A DNA stretch of 64,000 bases from Fen-1364 sp049515135 (GTDB taxonomy: Bacteria > Spirochaetota > Spirochaetia > SZUA-6 > Fen-1364), in contig JBEKUJ010000015.1 in assembly GCA_049515135.1 (NCBI GenBank), positions 40,132 to 104,131 of the forward strand, given 5' to 3'. Below the pieces are notes generated by a model. That model saw only the letters and a program-made list of their open reading frames with translations, was not told the origin of the DNA and did no database searches. Within the stretch, counting starts at the first letter, position 1; the number at the start of each line of letters is the position of its first letter. Below are positions 25,742 through 33,610 of this stretch, in pieces. The translations under genes and the position numbers were made by a program.

Positions 25742-27594
25742 GCCGTGGGCGACCTCCCGGGACGCCAGAGCCACGCAAGCCATTCAAGGAGCAGAAACGC
25801 AAGAGCAACGGCAGCGACCACGGACCAGACGGGCGCAGGCACGCCGGCGCGCGGCCCTGTGCTCTCCGGCTGGACAGCCGGCGCCGTGAACCGGGGCGTG
25901 ACGTCCGTTTCCGAGTCACTGAAGAGGTTCACGGCGAACTCGCCGGAGGTCCCCCCGGCCTCTACCCTGTAGAAGCCAGCCTCATCGGTCTCAAAAAAGG
26001 TGACAGAAGGGCCGTCAGCGGTCATGAGGACCCGCCGCCCGTCCGGCTTCACAACAGTGACTCCGGCAGCTCCCTCCACCGGCAGCACGCGCGGATCACC
26101 CGCCTGCGTCTGGTCCACCTGGGTCTGCAGCCAGCCGGGGAAGAACCACGAAAGCGCATTGGCGAGCAGAATGGGGAACCCCGGCCGCAGAGGGAAGTCC
26201 GATGCGCGCGGATCGAAGGCGAGCAGGAGAGCCTTCACGCCGGAGTGATCCCAGCTCAACAGGAGCGGCGAAGTCCCGGATGCGGCAAGGACGGAGAAGC
26301 CGGGGCCGGGATCCAGATCCAGGGCCTGGCCGATTGCAACTCCCGCAAGGGAGACGGAGTCCAGCAAGGGATCTGCTCTGCTCCATCCCGTCACAGGAGG
26401 AACGCGAAGGAGCCCTCTGGCCCGGATAGGGAGATTCGGCGGCACCGTGTTGAAAAGAATGAAATTGCCCTTTGTCAGGGGCGCGGGTTGGACGCCAGCG
26501 TAGACGACAACATCAGCCTGCGCGTCACCCGCCGCGGGGTCACCCGGCGCGGGGGCATCCTGCGTCCTCACCGTCACCCCGGGAAGCGATGCGAGGGCCT
26601 GCTGAATGAACACCGGCCGGGGCCCGACCACAAGGACTGAAAGCCCGCGGGCCGGAGCAAAGACCGCATATGCCGTGTCATCCAGCGGAAGCGCGTCATG
26701 AGTCGAGAGGGACGCTGTCACCCTGCCGGCAGCAGGCCCTGTCCAGGGAATGGTCACCCCGCTCCTTTGCCCGGCGCCGATTGTCAGGGTGCGGCTCACC
26801 ACCTCCCGGCCGCCGGCCCGGACGGTGAGCGGCACCGCGGCAGGAGCGCGGCCGGCGTTCCTCACCGCCAGGAAGAGCTGGTATCCCGCTCCGGTCCCCG
26901 ATGCCTGGCGGAACGACATCTGCGTGATGCCCACGTTTTCGCGCGGCGTCCCTGCAATGTCCACGGTGACCCAGGGCAGCGACGTGTCCACTCCCCGAAG
27001 CTCGTCAAAAGCGCCATCTGTCTCCAGCACCACCCGGCCTCCGCGGCGCGGGTCGCGCAGGGACATGGCAAAGAGCATGCTGGACGCCACGTCCCCGGGC
27101 TCATCCGTGGGACGGGCTGACATCAGCAGTCGGCGCAGAGCGCCCCTGTCCCCGGTGAAGGGGGAGAGCAATCGCGGCGACTTCTCCGCCAGGACCACCG
27201 TCATGCGCGCCCCGCCGCGGAGGCCGGATGCAAGGGCAAGCCCGCGCTCCAGCGCGATGTCCCACCGTGTCCGGGCGCCCTCCCGCGTCTGCATGCTGGC
27301 CGTGGCATCCAGCACAAGGATCACGTCCTGCGATCCGCTTCTGTTGAAGCCGGCGATCAGCGGCCCGCCCAGGGCCAGGGCAAGGGCCGTGATTGCAAGG
27401 ACCTGAAGGAGGAGAACGAGGCTCCTGAGCAGGCGTCGAATGCGCATGCTCGCCTTGCGCTCCTTGAGCAGCTCGTTCCAGAACACGAGTGACGAAGCGG
27501 AAATGGAGCGCCACCGGAGAGTGAGCGCGTGCAGGACGATAACCAGCGGCACCAGGAGGAGCAGAAGAAGCCACCCGGGGGAGGAGAAGCTCAT
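25738..27594 (-). CDS. BatA-like membrane protein with N-terminal aerotolerance domain and VWA domain
   Basis: A 618-residue protein beginning with the BatA N-terminal domain (SFSSPGWLLLLLLVPLVIVLHAL, then RRLLRSLVLLLQVLAITALALALGGP), giving two membrane helices. A VWA domain follows (VILVLDATASMQTREG near 90) with an atypical MIDAS (DATASM). A C-terminal helix (APVWSVVAAVALAFLLLEWLAWLW) anchors it again. It overlaps its neighbours by four bases at both ends, so the operon is translated as a coupled unit. The family is associated with MoxR ATPases in envelope stress and aerotolerance loci. Confidence 0.82.
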   Translation of the reverse strand: MSFSSPGWLLLLLLVPLVIVLHALTLRWRSISASSLVFWNELLKERKASMRIRRLLRSLVLLLQVLAITALALALGGPLIAGFNRSGSQDVILVLDATASMQTREGARTRWDIALERGLALASGLRGGARMTVVLAEKSPRLLSPFTGDRGALRRLLMSARPTDEPGDVASSMLFAMSLRDPRRGGRVVLETDGAFDELRGVDTSLPWVTVDIAGTPRENVGITQMSFRQASGTGAGYQLFLAVRNAGRAPAAVPLTVRAGGREVVSRTLTIGAGQRSGVTIPWTGPAAGRVTASLSTHDALPLDDTAYAVFAPARGLSVLVVGPRPVFIQQALASLPGVTVRTQDAPAPGDPAAGDAQADVVVYAGVQPAPLTKGNFILFNTVPPNLPIRARGLLRVPPVTGWSRADPLLDSVSLAGVAIGQALDLDPGPGFSVLAASGTSPLLLSWDHSGVKALLLAFDPRASDFPLRPGFPILLANALSWFFPGWLQTQVDQTQAGDPRVLPVEGAAGVTVVKPDGRRVLMTADGPSVTFFETDEAGFYRVEAGGTSGEFAVNLFSDSETDVTPRFTAPAVQPESTGPRAGVPAPVWSVVAAVALAFLLLEWLAWLWRPGRSPTA

Positions 27595-28484
27595 CTGGCG
27601 TGCAGGTGCATGCCCTGCCGGAGGTAGCGCAGCACAACATCCTCGAACGGGACAATCGTGGCGACGCGCAGATACTCGACGCGGTTCTTCAGGCAGAAGG
27701 ACTCCACGTCCGCGAAGAACCCCGTTATCCGCGCGCGGTAGGCGGCCAACAGGGGTCGGTCCACCTGCAGGGAAAGGACCTGCCCTGTCTCCATGTCCTT
27801 GAGCCGCAGCGCGCCCTGCTCAACGGGGCCGATCTCCTCCCTGTCCAGTATGTGCACGAGCACAACCTCGAAGTCGTGGAAGAGGAGCGCCTGCAGTCCG
27901 CGTCGATAGCCGTCCAGCGAGTCATCCAGGAGGTCGGAGATCACGATTGCAAGCCCGGGGTGGCGCGAGCGGCGCGCGTACTCCTCCAGAGACAGCGCGA
28001 TATCGGTGCGGCCCCCGGGAGCAAGGGCGCTCATGTATTCCAGAAGGTGGAAGAGCTGGGCCCGGCCGCGCCGAGGCGCAAGGGCGCCGGAAAGGCCGGC
28101 TGCAAACGTAGTCACCCCGACACGGTCCAGGGACCTGATTCCCACATATCCCAGCGCCGCGGCGAGCCGGCGGGCATGGTCGATCTTGGGAGGCGTTCCG
28201 AACGACATGGAAGCGCTGGAATCCAGGAGGAGATGGACGGTGAGGTCCTCCTCTTCCGCATAGAGCCGCACAACCAGCTTGTCCAGCCTTCCATAGATGC
28301 CCCAGTCGATTGTCCGAAAGTCATCTCCGGGCTGGTAGCTGCGAAAGTCCGCAAAGTCCAGCGAGGTCCCGCGCCGCACCGACATATGGGCGCCGCGGGC
28401 CGCGCCGCGGTAGAGCCTGCGGGCTATGAACGCCAGGGATTCCAGCTTGTGGAGGAACTCCCTGTCAAAAAGCGCGGTGTCCAT
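27591..28484 (-). CDS. DUF58 protein of the MoxR operon
   Basis: A 297-residue DUF58 protein, the usual partner of MoxR ATPases. The diagnostic motif is RRGTSLDFADFRSYQPGDD followed by FRTIDWGIYGRLDKLVVR near residues 35-75. A VWA-like fold follows, with LLLDSSASMSFG near 85. Start ATG 28484 has GAGAGGGAG upstream and lies 7 bases past the MoxR stop; the end overlaps the BatA-like start. No membrane helix, so it is cytoplasmic. Role in assembly of the VWA complex is inferred from family context. Confidence 0.88.
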   Translation of the reverse strand: MDTALFDREFLHKLESLAFIARRLYRGAARGAHMSVRRGTSLDFADFRSYQPGDDFRTIDWGIYGRLDKLVVRLYAEEEDLTVHLLLDSSASMSFGTPPKIDHARRLAAALGYVGIRSLDRVGVTTFAAGLSGALAPRRGRAQLFHLLEYMSALAPGGRTDIALSLEEYARRSRHPGLAIVISDLLDDSLDGYRRGLQALLFHDFEVVLVHILDREEIGPVEQGALRLKDMETGQVLSLQVDRPLLAAYRARITGFFADVESFCLKNRVEYLRVATIVPFEDVVLRYLRQGMHLHAR

Positions 28485-28491
28485 CTCCCTC

Positions 28492-29541
28492 TCAATCCAC
28501 CACGGCGGGAATCCTGGACAGCGCGTCATCGATGACCTGCTCCGCGGTGATCCCCTCCGCCTCACCCTCGAAGTTGAAGAGGATCCTGTGTCGAAGCGCC
28601 TGGCGCGCCAGGGATTTCACGTCGTCGAAACCGGCGTTGAGCCTGCCGTCGAACAGCGCATTGGCCTTGGCGGCAAGCACCAGCGTCTGCGGTCCCCGCG
28701 GGCTGGCCCCGTAGCGCACGTACCGGGAGACGAGCTCCGTGGCTGCCTCCGTGCCGGGGCGCGTGGCCAGCGAAAGCCTGATGGCGTAGTCCCGCACGTG
28801 CGCCGCCAGGGGCACCTCGCGAACGAGCGCTTTCAACCGGCGGATGCTGTCCGCGTCCACGGTCTTCCTGATGGGCTGGGGTGGGCCTGCTGTTGTGCGG
28901 TCGATTATAGAGGAAATCTCGGATGCCGTGGGATAGTCGAGCGAAAGCTTGAAGAAGAACCGGTCGAGCTGCGCTTCGGGAAGCGGGTACGTTCCTTCCA
29001 TCTCTATGGGGTTCTGGGTGGCGAGCACGATGAATGGCTGGTCCAGGGAATAGCTGGTGCCCCCAACCGTCACGGTCTGCTCCTGCATCGCCTCCAGCAG
29101 GGCGGACTGGGTCTTGGGCGTTGCCCGGTTGATCTCGTCAGCCAGCACTATGTTTGCGAATATCGGTCCCTTCTGGAACTGGACATAGCGGCGGGTGGCA
29201 GCTCCCGTTGCGGCCCGCTGAGTCTCCTCCGGCACCAGAACGTTCGTCCCGATGATGTCCGCGGGCATCAGGTCGGGAGTGAACTGGATCCTTGAAGCGG
29301 AGAGGTCAAGGGCCTGCCCCAGGCACTTGATGAGCGTCGTCTTTCCAAGACCCGGCACGCCCTCCAGGAGCGCGTGTCCTCCGCAGAACAGGCAGACCAG
29401 GACATCATGGACCACTTCCTCCTGGCCAACGATGACACGACCGATTTCCTCCCGCAGAGCCCGTACCACGTCGCCGGCCCAGGCCGCCTGCCTCCGCGCG
29501 TCTGTCCCCCCGGCCGGGGTGGGTTGTTCATTCTCTTCCAT
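28492..29541 (-). CDS. MoxR-family AAA+ ATPase
   Basis: A 349-residue AAA+ chaperone-like ATPase of the MoxR/AAA_3 group. Walker A GVPGLGKTT near residue 55, Walker B IVLADEINRA near 115, sensor 1 FIVLATQNPIEMEGTYPLPEAQLDRF near 160-185, and the AAA lid domain at the C-terminus are all present. ATG 29541 is preferred over the longer frame to 29706, which runs into low-complexity sequence. It is expected to remodel or assemble the DUF58 and VWA proteins encoded downstream. It is the mid-gene of a seven-gene operon. Confidence 0.93.
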   Translation of the reverse strand: MEENEQPTPAGGTDARRQAAWAGDVVRALREEIGRVIVGQEEVVHDVLVCLFCGGHALLEGVPGLGKTTLIKCLGQALDLSASRIQFTPDLMPADIIGTNVLVPEETQRAATGAATRRYVQFQKGPIFANIVLADEINRATPKTQSALLEAMQEQTVTVGGTSYSLDQPFIVLATQNPIEMEGTYPLPEAQLDRFFFKLSLDYPTASEISSIIDRTTAGPPQPIRKTVDADSIRRLKALVREVPLAAHVRDYAIRLSLATRPGTEAATELVSRYVRYGASPRGPQTLVLAAKANALFDGRLNAGFDDVKSLARQALRHRILFNFEGEAEGITAEQVIDDALSRIPAVVD

Positions 29542-29561
29542 GCTTTTTCCCTGCTCTCTTT

Positions 29562-30926
29562 CTACTTCGAGATGCCGATGACGGTGAAATACTCTTTCAC
29601 CGACTGACGCAGCCTCAAGGGAACCTCGTCGCGCGCCAGCGCGCTCTCCGCCTGGCGCGAATATTCGTTGAGAACGGTCTGCTCGGGAAGATGGGAGCCT
29701 GTCCACTCCGGCAAAGCGCGCGCAAGCATCCGCGCGGAATCCCCGGCCCCTGCGTTTCCCTGGGCCTGGAGGCCCGGTCCCCTGTCCCCCGGGACGATGG
29801 AAGTGGCGGGCCCCCTCTTCTGAGGCGCCGGCAGCGTGCCGATGCCGCTGCCTTCAGAGTCCCCCGGCCCTTCCGCGCTTTGTGACCCTGAACCAGCCCT
29901 GCCCTGGCCCTGGCGCTGTCCCTGCTGGTCCCGCCCCTGCTCACCCTGCCCCGGCTGAGCTTGCCCCTGGTCACCCTGCGCGCCTTCGCCTCGCCCCTGG
30001 CTGCCCCGGCCATCGGCCTGCGCACGGTCGCCCCGGCCCTGCCCGCTCAGATCCCGCTGCGCTTCCCGCAACTTTTTGAGCGCGTCCGCCAGATCCCTGG
30101 CGACCCCTTCTTTCGGAGAGCCCTGTGAGCTTCCGCCTGACCTGGCGTCTCCCGACCCCGGCGCGGCGGACGGAGCCGGCTGGAGCTGCTGCGTGCGAAG
30201 CTGGTACTCTTTCTCGAGACCCGACTGCAGCTCAGACATCCGGTCCAGCGCGTCCTCCACGGTGATTTTCCTGGCCAGGAGATCACTGCCCAGCTGAGCA
30301 AGCTCACGGGAGAGCTCGATGGTCCTGTCGAGACCCTGGCCCTGCGACTTCTCCGCAAGCTTTTCCCCGCCCTCGCGAAGGTCCTCCGCTATCCGGGCGA
30401 TTTCCCTGTCCTTGCCCGAGGAGGAAGCAAACAGCGAGCCGAGGTTCACCGGGAAAAACAGGGCGCCCGCGGTCAGGAGCGCCGCGATGCCGATGAACGG
30501 CGCCAGCGGCAGCCGCAGCCTGCCCAGGATGGCGCGCGGCTTGGTGCCTGCCAGAAGCCGTGAGGCGTCCTCCAGGACCGCGCCGCCGAACCCGCCCTGC
30601 TCCTCCGCCGCGGCGAGCTCCAGGGCGGTGCTTGCCAGCTCCCTGCTTCCCATGACGGAGTCCGCATGGATCAGGAGCCGCATGGGGTCCGTGCGAGTCA
30701 GCAGGCCGACAAGCGCTCCGGCAAAGAGCCCTGCGGCCGCCGCTCCCGCTGCCAGAAGGGGCGCCGGCACAGGAAGCGCGACCGATCCTGCAAGAACGGC
30801 TGTTCCGAGCGCTGCGAGCAGACCGAAAAAAAGCCCGGTCGTGGATTGCCTGATTGCCAGGTCAACGCGGGCTGCCCTCACAAGCCGGGCAACCTGCGCT
30901 GTGAAATCCGATCTTGCATCACCCAT
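29562..30926 (-). CDS. Membrane protein with Gln/Gly-rich linker (DUF4175-like)
   Basis: A 454-residue protein that resembles the DUF4175-like proteins of MoxR operons in layout. Residues about 20-75 hold two hydrophobic helices and a third lies near 140-165. A helical segment (about 180-260, IARIAEDLREGGEKLAEKS) is likely coiled coil. A Gly/Gln/Arg-rich low-complexity stretch (about 305-385) gives way to a C-terminal domain. ATG 30926 overlaps the previous gene by 8 bases; the frame to 30992 is extension only. Family assignment is moderate and function unknown. Confidence 0.65.
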   Translation of the reverse strand: MGDARSDFTAQVARLVRAARVDLAIRQSTTGLFFGLLAALGTAVLAGSVALPVPAPLLAAGAAAAGLFAGALVGLLTRTDPMRLLIHADSVMGSRELASTALELAAAEEQGGFGGAVLEDASRLLAGTKPRAILGRLRLPLAPFIGIAALLTAGALFFPVNLGSLFASSSGKDREIARIAEDLREGGEKLAEKSQGQGLDRTIELSRELAQLGSDLLARKITVEDALDRMSELQSGLEKEYQLRTQQLQPAPSAAPGSGDARSGGSSQGSPKEGVARDLADALKKLREAQRDLSGQGRGDRAQADGRGSQGRGEGAQGDQGQAQPGQGEQGRDQQGQRQGQGRAGSGSQSAEGPGDSEGSGIGTLPAPQKRGPATSIVPGDRGPGLQAQGNAGAGDSARMLARALPEWTGSHLPEQTVLNEYSRQAESALARDEVPLRLRQSVKEYFTVIGISK

Positions 30927-31650
30927 TTTCACGCTCCCTGGCGCGGACACGGACCACGGCAAGCGCAAGAATGGAGAATCCGCAGAATGCAACCGCGGCT
31001 CCGAGACTTGCCGCTGTGCACAAGAGCCAACCAGGGAAACCCCCGGTGATGTTCAGCACTTCATTCAGCGCGTGGAACGGGCTGGCGGAGGGTGCGGCAA
31101 GGAACGTGACAATCAGCATGGTGACAAGGACGGGATAGAGCATCATTTCCCGAAGCGGACGGCGCGTGCCGAGAACACACAGAGAGAGCAGGCCCCATGA
31201 GCGGGCGGCCATGCCCGCCGCGCCGATGACCGCAAGGCTGCGGAACAAATGGGGCAGCCCGGCGCCACCAACCGCCATTGCGGCTGCCAGGAACGGAGCT
31301 CCCAGAAGAAGAAGCAGCAGCGTGTGGAGGAATGCAAAGCCCGCGCGTCCGCCCACGAGCCTCACCAGGGGGACGGGCGTCAGCCGAACATACTCCTGGA
31401 GATGGACGGCAGGATCGGCAGAGAAATCCTGCGCGCCGAACCGGGCCTCGAGGAACAGCATGCATACGAGGAAACAGATTGCGACAACGGTGAATGAATC
31501 CGTCCCTGCCCCGGAGCGGAGGGCTGCCTCCAGCGAACCGCGCGGCCAGACAACAAGGAGGGCCACGCCGAGCGCCGCGGCAAGGTACAGGCAGGTACGG
31601 AGGATCAGCTGGTCGGACAGGTACGTGCGGATTCCTTCTCGAATGCTCAT
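30919..31650 (-). CDS. Multi-pass membrane protein of the MoxR operon
   Basis: A 243-residue hydrophobic protein with about six membrane helices and no enzymatic motif. It looks like a permease-like or ABC-2-type membrane component (LEARFGAQDFSADPAVHLQEYVR in the loop after helix 2). The ATG at 31650 overlaps the preceding stop as ATGA, and its end overlaps the next gene by 8 bases. I do not recognise a named family. Its conserved position between the GATase-like protein and the DUF4175-like protein suggests a structural membrane role in the same complex. Confidence 0.68.
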   Translation of the reverse strand: MSIREGIRTYLSDQLILRTCLYLAAALGVALLVVWPRGSLEAALRSGAGTDSFTVVAICFLVCMLFLEARFGAQDFSADPAVHLQEYVRLTPVPLVRLVGGRAGFAFLHTLLLLLLGAPFLAAAMAVGGAGLPHLFRSLAVIGAAGMAARSWGLLSLCVLGTRRPLREMMLYPVLVTMLIVTFLAAPSASPFHALNEVLNITGGFPGWLLCTAASLGAAVAFCGFSILALAVVRVRARERENG

Positions 31651-33539
31651 TCCGCCTCCACGCTCACCAGCGCAAGCCCGGGGACGCCGCCGACCTGCCG
31701 TGAGCCGGGGATTGCAATGGGGATGATGGGACCGTCCATCCAACCGATGAGCCGGGAAGGTCCAGGTTGCGGCCCGTCTCCCTCCTGCGCCTTGAAAAGG
31801 GCCGCGCGCCTGCTGTCCGACTGGAACATCACGTCGGCAGCGGATGACTCTGCGCCGTCGGAAACCACAAAAGTCCGCTGGACCGCAGCGCCCGCGGCAA
31901 CGTCACCGAGGGGAAAGGCCCGGCCCGACACAAGCATGTAACACCCCAGTAGAGGCTTGCTGCTCCCGTTGCTGACGAACGTCTGAATGGACGATCCGCT
32001 GACGCCGACCCGGGCAGTGACATCGAAGGGCACCGGGTCCTGGACGACAAGAAGCCGGGCGCCGAGTCTTTCCACGTCGATTCCCCTGACCAGGACCCCT
32101 GAGGCCGCCTGCAGCAGCAGAAGATGCGGCTCCGCAAGCGGCAGGTTCTGGGGGGTCCTGAGCGCCGCCGTTTCTACCACAGCGTCGCTTCCGCCGAGGC
32201 GCGCTTCCACCGGCCGTGCGGACGCCGCGTAGAACCCGATTTTCTCAGTGACCAGAGCCAGGCCGTCACCGGACCTGGCGTCGACACGGGCGGCGTCAAT
32301 GATCTGGAGCCCCGGATCAAAGAGCACGCGGTTGAACAGGGACCATCCCGCAGTGGTCGCCGCGATGCAGACGGCACCAAGGAGCGCCAGCCTGGTCCGG
32401 CTGCGGATCCCGCCCCTGGTCCCCGCCAGAAGGAGCGGCGCCAGGAGTGCCAGGTAAGCGCCCACGAAGGCAAGGACGGCGTACACGGGAGGGAATGACA
32501 CCGCGGCTGCGGCAAACACGGCCGCGATCCACGGGTCTTCCATGGCAGGCTTCGATGCCAACCCTGCTGCCGGAAGACGGTCGCCGCTGAGAATGCTTCT
32601 CCACAGGGAAAGCAGGCCGTCCCACCGGGCAAGCTGAGGCGCGGTGGGATCGAACGCCAGAAACCAGACCGTCCCGCGTCCCAGGCGGCGCTGCACCATA
32701 AGCGGGATGGTCCCGGCGGCTGCCAGGATCTTCCCGGCCGTCACCTGCGCGTCAGCCAGCTCGACGCTCCCCGGGAGGCGCCGCGGCTCTCCGCCTCCCA
32801 CCGGGACGGAAATCCCTTCCCGCTGCGTGAGGCCGTTGACCTGGACCGGCAGAAGGTCGCCGAAGCCTGCGGACTGGTGCTGCAGCGCCGCGGCGCCTCC
32901 CGTGAAGACAAGGACCCCGCCGCCCAGGACCCATCGCTGGATTGCATCCAGCTGGTCAGATCGGAGTTGCCGGAAATACGTATCGTGGACAATGACGGCA
33001 TCTACCCCGTCATAGCCCGGCCAGCTGCGGGGAAGGTCGTCTAGGCGCGGGTACACGACGCGCAGGGAGCCGTCGCTGCCGCCCAGGGCGGAAACGGCAT
33101 CAAGGGAAAGGTCGCTGCTGATGCCGACAACGATCCTGCTTTGTGTGGTGAGAGAGCGCGTCTCAATGTCCAGGCTGCCGACCTCCACGCCTTGCGAGGT
33201 GACGCTGGCGTGAACCGCGCGAACGTTGCGCGGAAGCGGGATGACGAACGGGAACCGGCTGGTTGCCCCTTCATCCAGGACCGCTTCACGGGTGATGGTG
33301 CGGCCCGGCGGCGGTCCGCGAAGGCCGCCCCACGTGACGCTCAGGGAGATCCGGGCGATCATCCTGGCGCCGGGATTCTCTATGCTCAGGATGACCGGCG
33401 CGAACCTTCCCTCCCGTGCCACGCCGTTGAATCCCACAATCGCTTCGCAGAGCACCCTGGCGCTCCCTTGCGCGGACGACGCGGGAGCCGCCACTGGGGC
33501 GCACAGCACGAGCGCGAGCGCGACACATATGAGGAGCAT
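31647..33539 (-). CDS. Secreted/membrane GATase-like protein, first gene of the MoxR operon
   Basis: A 630-residue exported protein: signal peptide of about 22 residues, a beta-sandwich domain (FAPVILSIENPGARMIARISLSV region), then an amidotransferase-like fold (YDGVDAVIVHDTYF, then WVLGGGVLVFTGGAAAL near 200-225). Two membrane helices follow near 345-395, and a C-terminal beta domain. ATG 33551 and ATG 33539 are both in frame; 33539 is preferred because GGAG lies six bases upstream and the promoter -10 leaves only a 1-base leader for 33551. The end overlaps the next gene by four bases. Confidence 0.72.
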   Translation of the reverse strand: MLLICVALALVLCAPVAAPASSAQGSARVLCEAIVGFNGVAREGRFAPVILSIENPGARMIARISLSVTWGGLRGPPPGRTITREAVLDEGATSRFPFVIPLPRNVRAVHASVTSQGVEVGSLDIETRSLTTQSRIVVGISSDLSLDAVSALGGSDGSLRVVYPRLDDLPRSWPGYDGVDAVIVHDTYFRQLRSDQLDAIQRWVLGGGVLVFTGGAAALQHQSAGFGDLLPVQVNGLTQREGISVPVGGGEPRRLPGSVELADAQVTAGKILAAAGTIPLMVQRRLGRGTVWFLAFDPTAPQLARWDGLLSLWRSILSGDRLPAAGLASKPAMEDPWIAAVFAAAAVSFPPVYAVLAFVGAYLALLAPLLLAGTRGGIRSRTRLALLGAVCIAATTAGWSLFNRVLFDPGLQIIDAARVDARSGDGLALVTEKIGFYAASARPVEARLGGSDAVVETAALRTPQNLPLAEPHLLLLQAASGVLVRGIDVERLGARLLVVQDPVPFDVTARVGVSGSSIQTFVSNGSSKPLLGCYMLVSGRAFPLGDVAAGAAVQRTFVVSDGAESSAADVMFQSDSRRAALFKAQEGDGPQPGPSRLIGWMDGPIIPIAIPGSRQVGGVPGLALVSVEAE

Positions 33540-33558
33540 TCGCGGCTCCATGGGACAG

Positions 33559-33586
33559 AGTATAGCAGCGCGGGCAATCTTGTGAA
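33559..33586 (-). promoter_or_regulatory. Sigma70 promoter of the MoxR/VWA operon
   Basis: Minus-strand TTCACA (33586-33581), 16-base spacer, TATACT (33564-33559). It gives a transcription start near 33552, so ATG 33551 would be leaderless while 33539 has a short leader with GGAG. Confidence 0.6.
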
Positions 33587-33610
33587 CCTGGCTGTCTGAG
33601 CGCGGCCGTT

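Noticed and set aside
29850..30060. Repeated short units that could suggest a CRISPR or minisatellite
   Set aside because: They are irregular codons for a Gly/Gln/Arg-rich protein linker, with no fixed repeat or spacer length.
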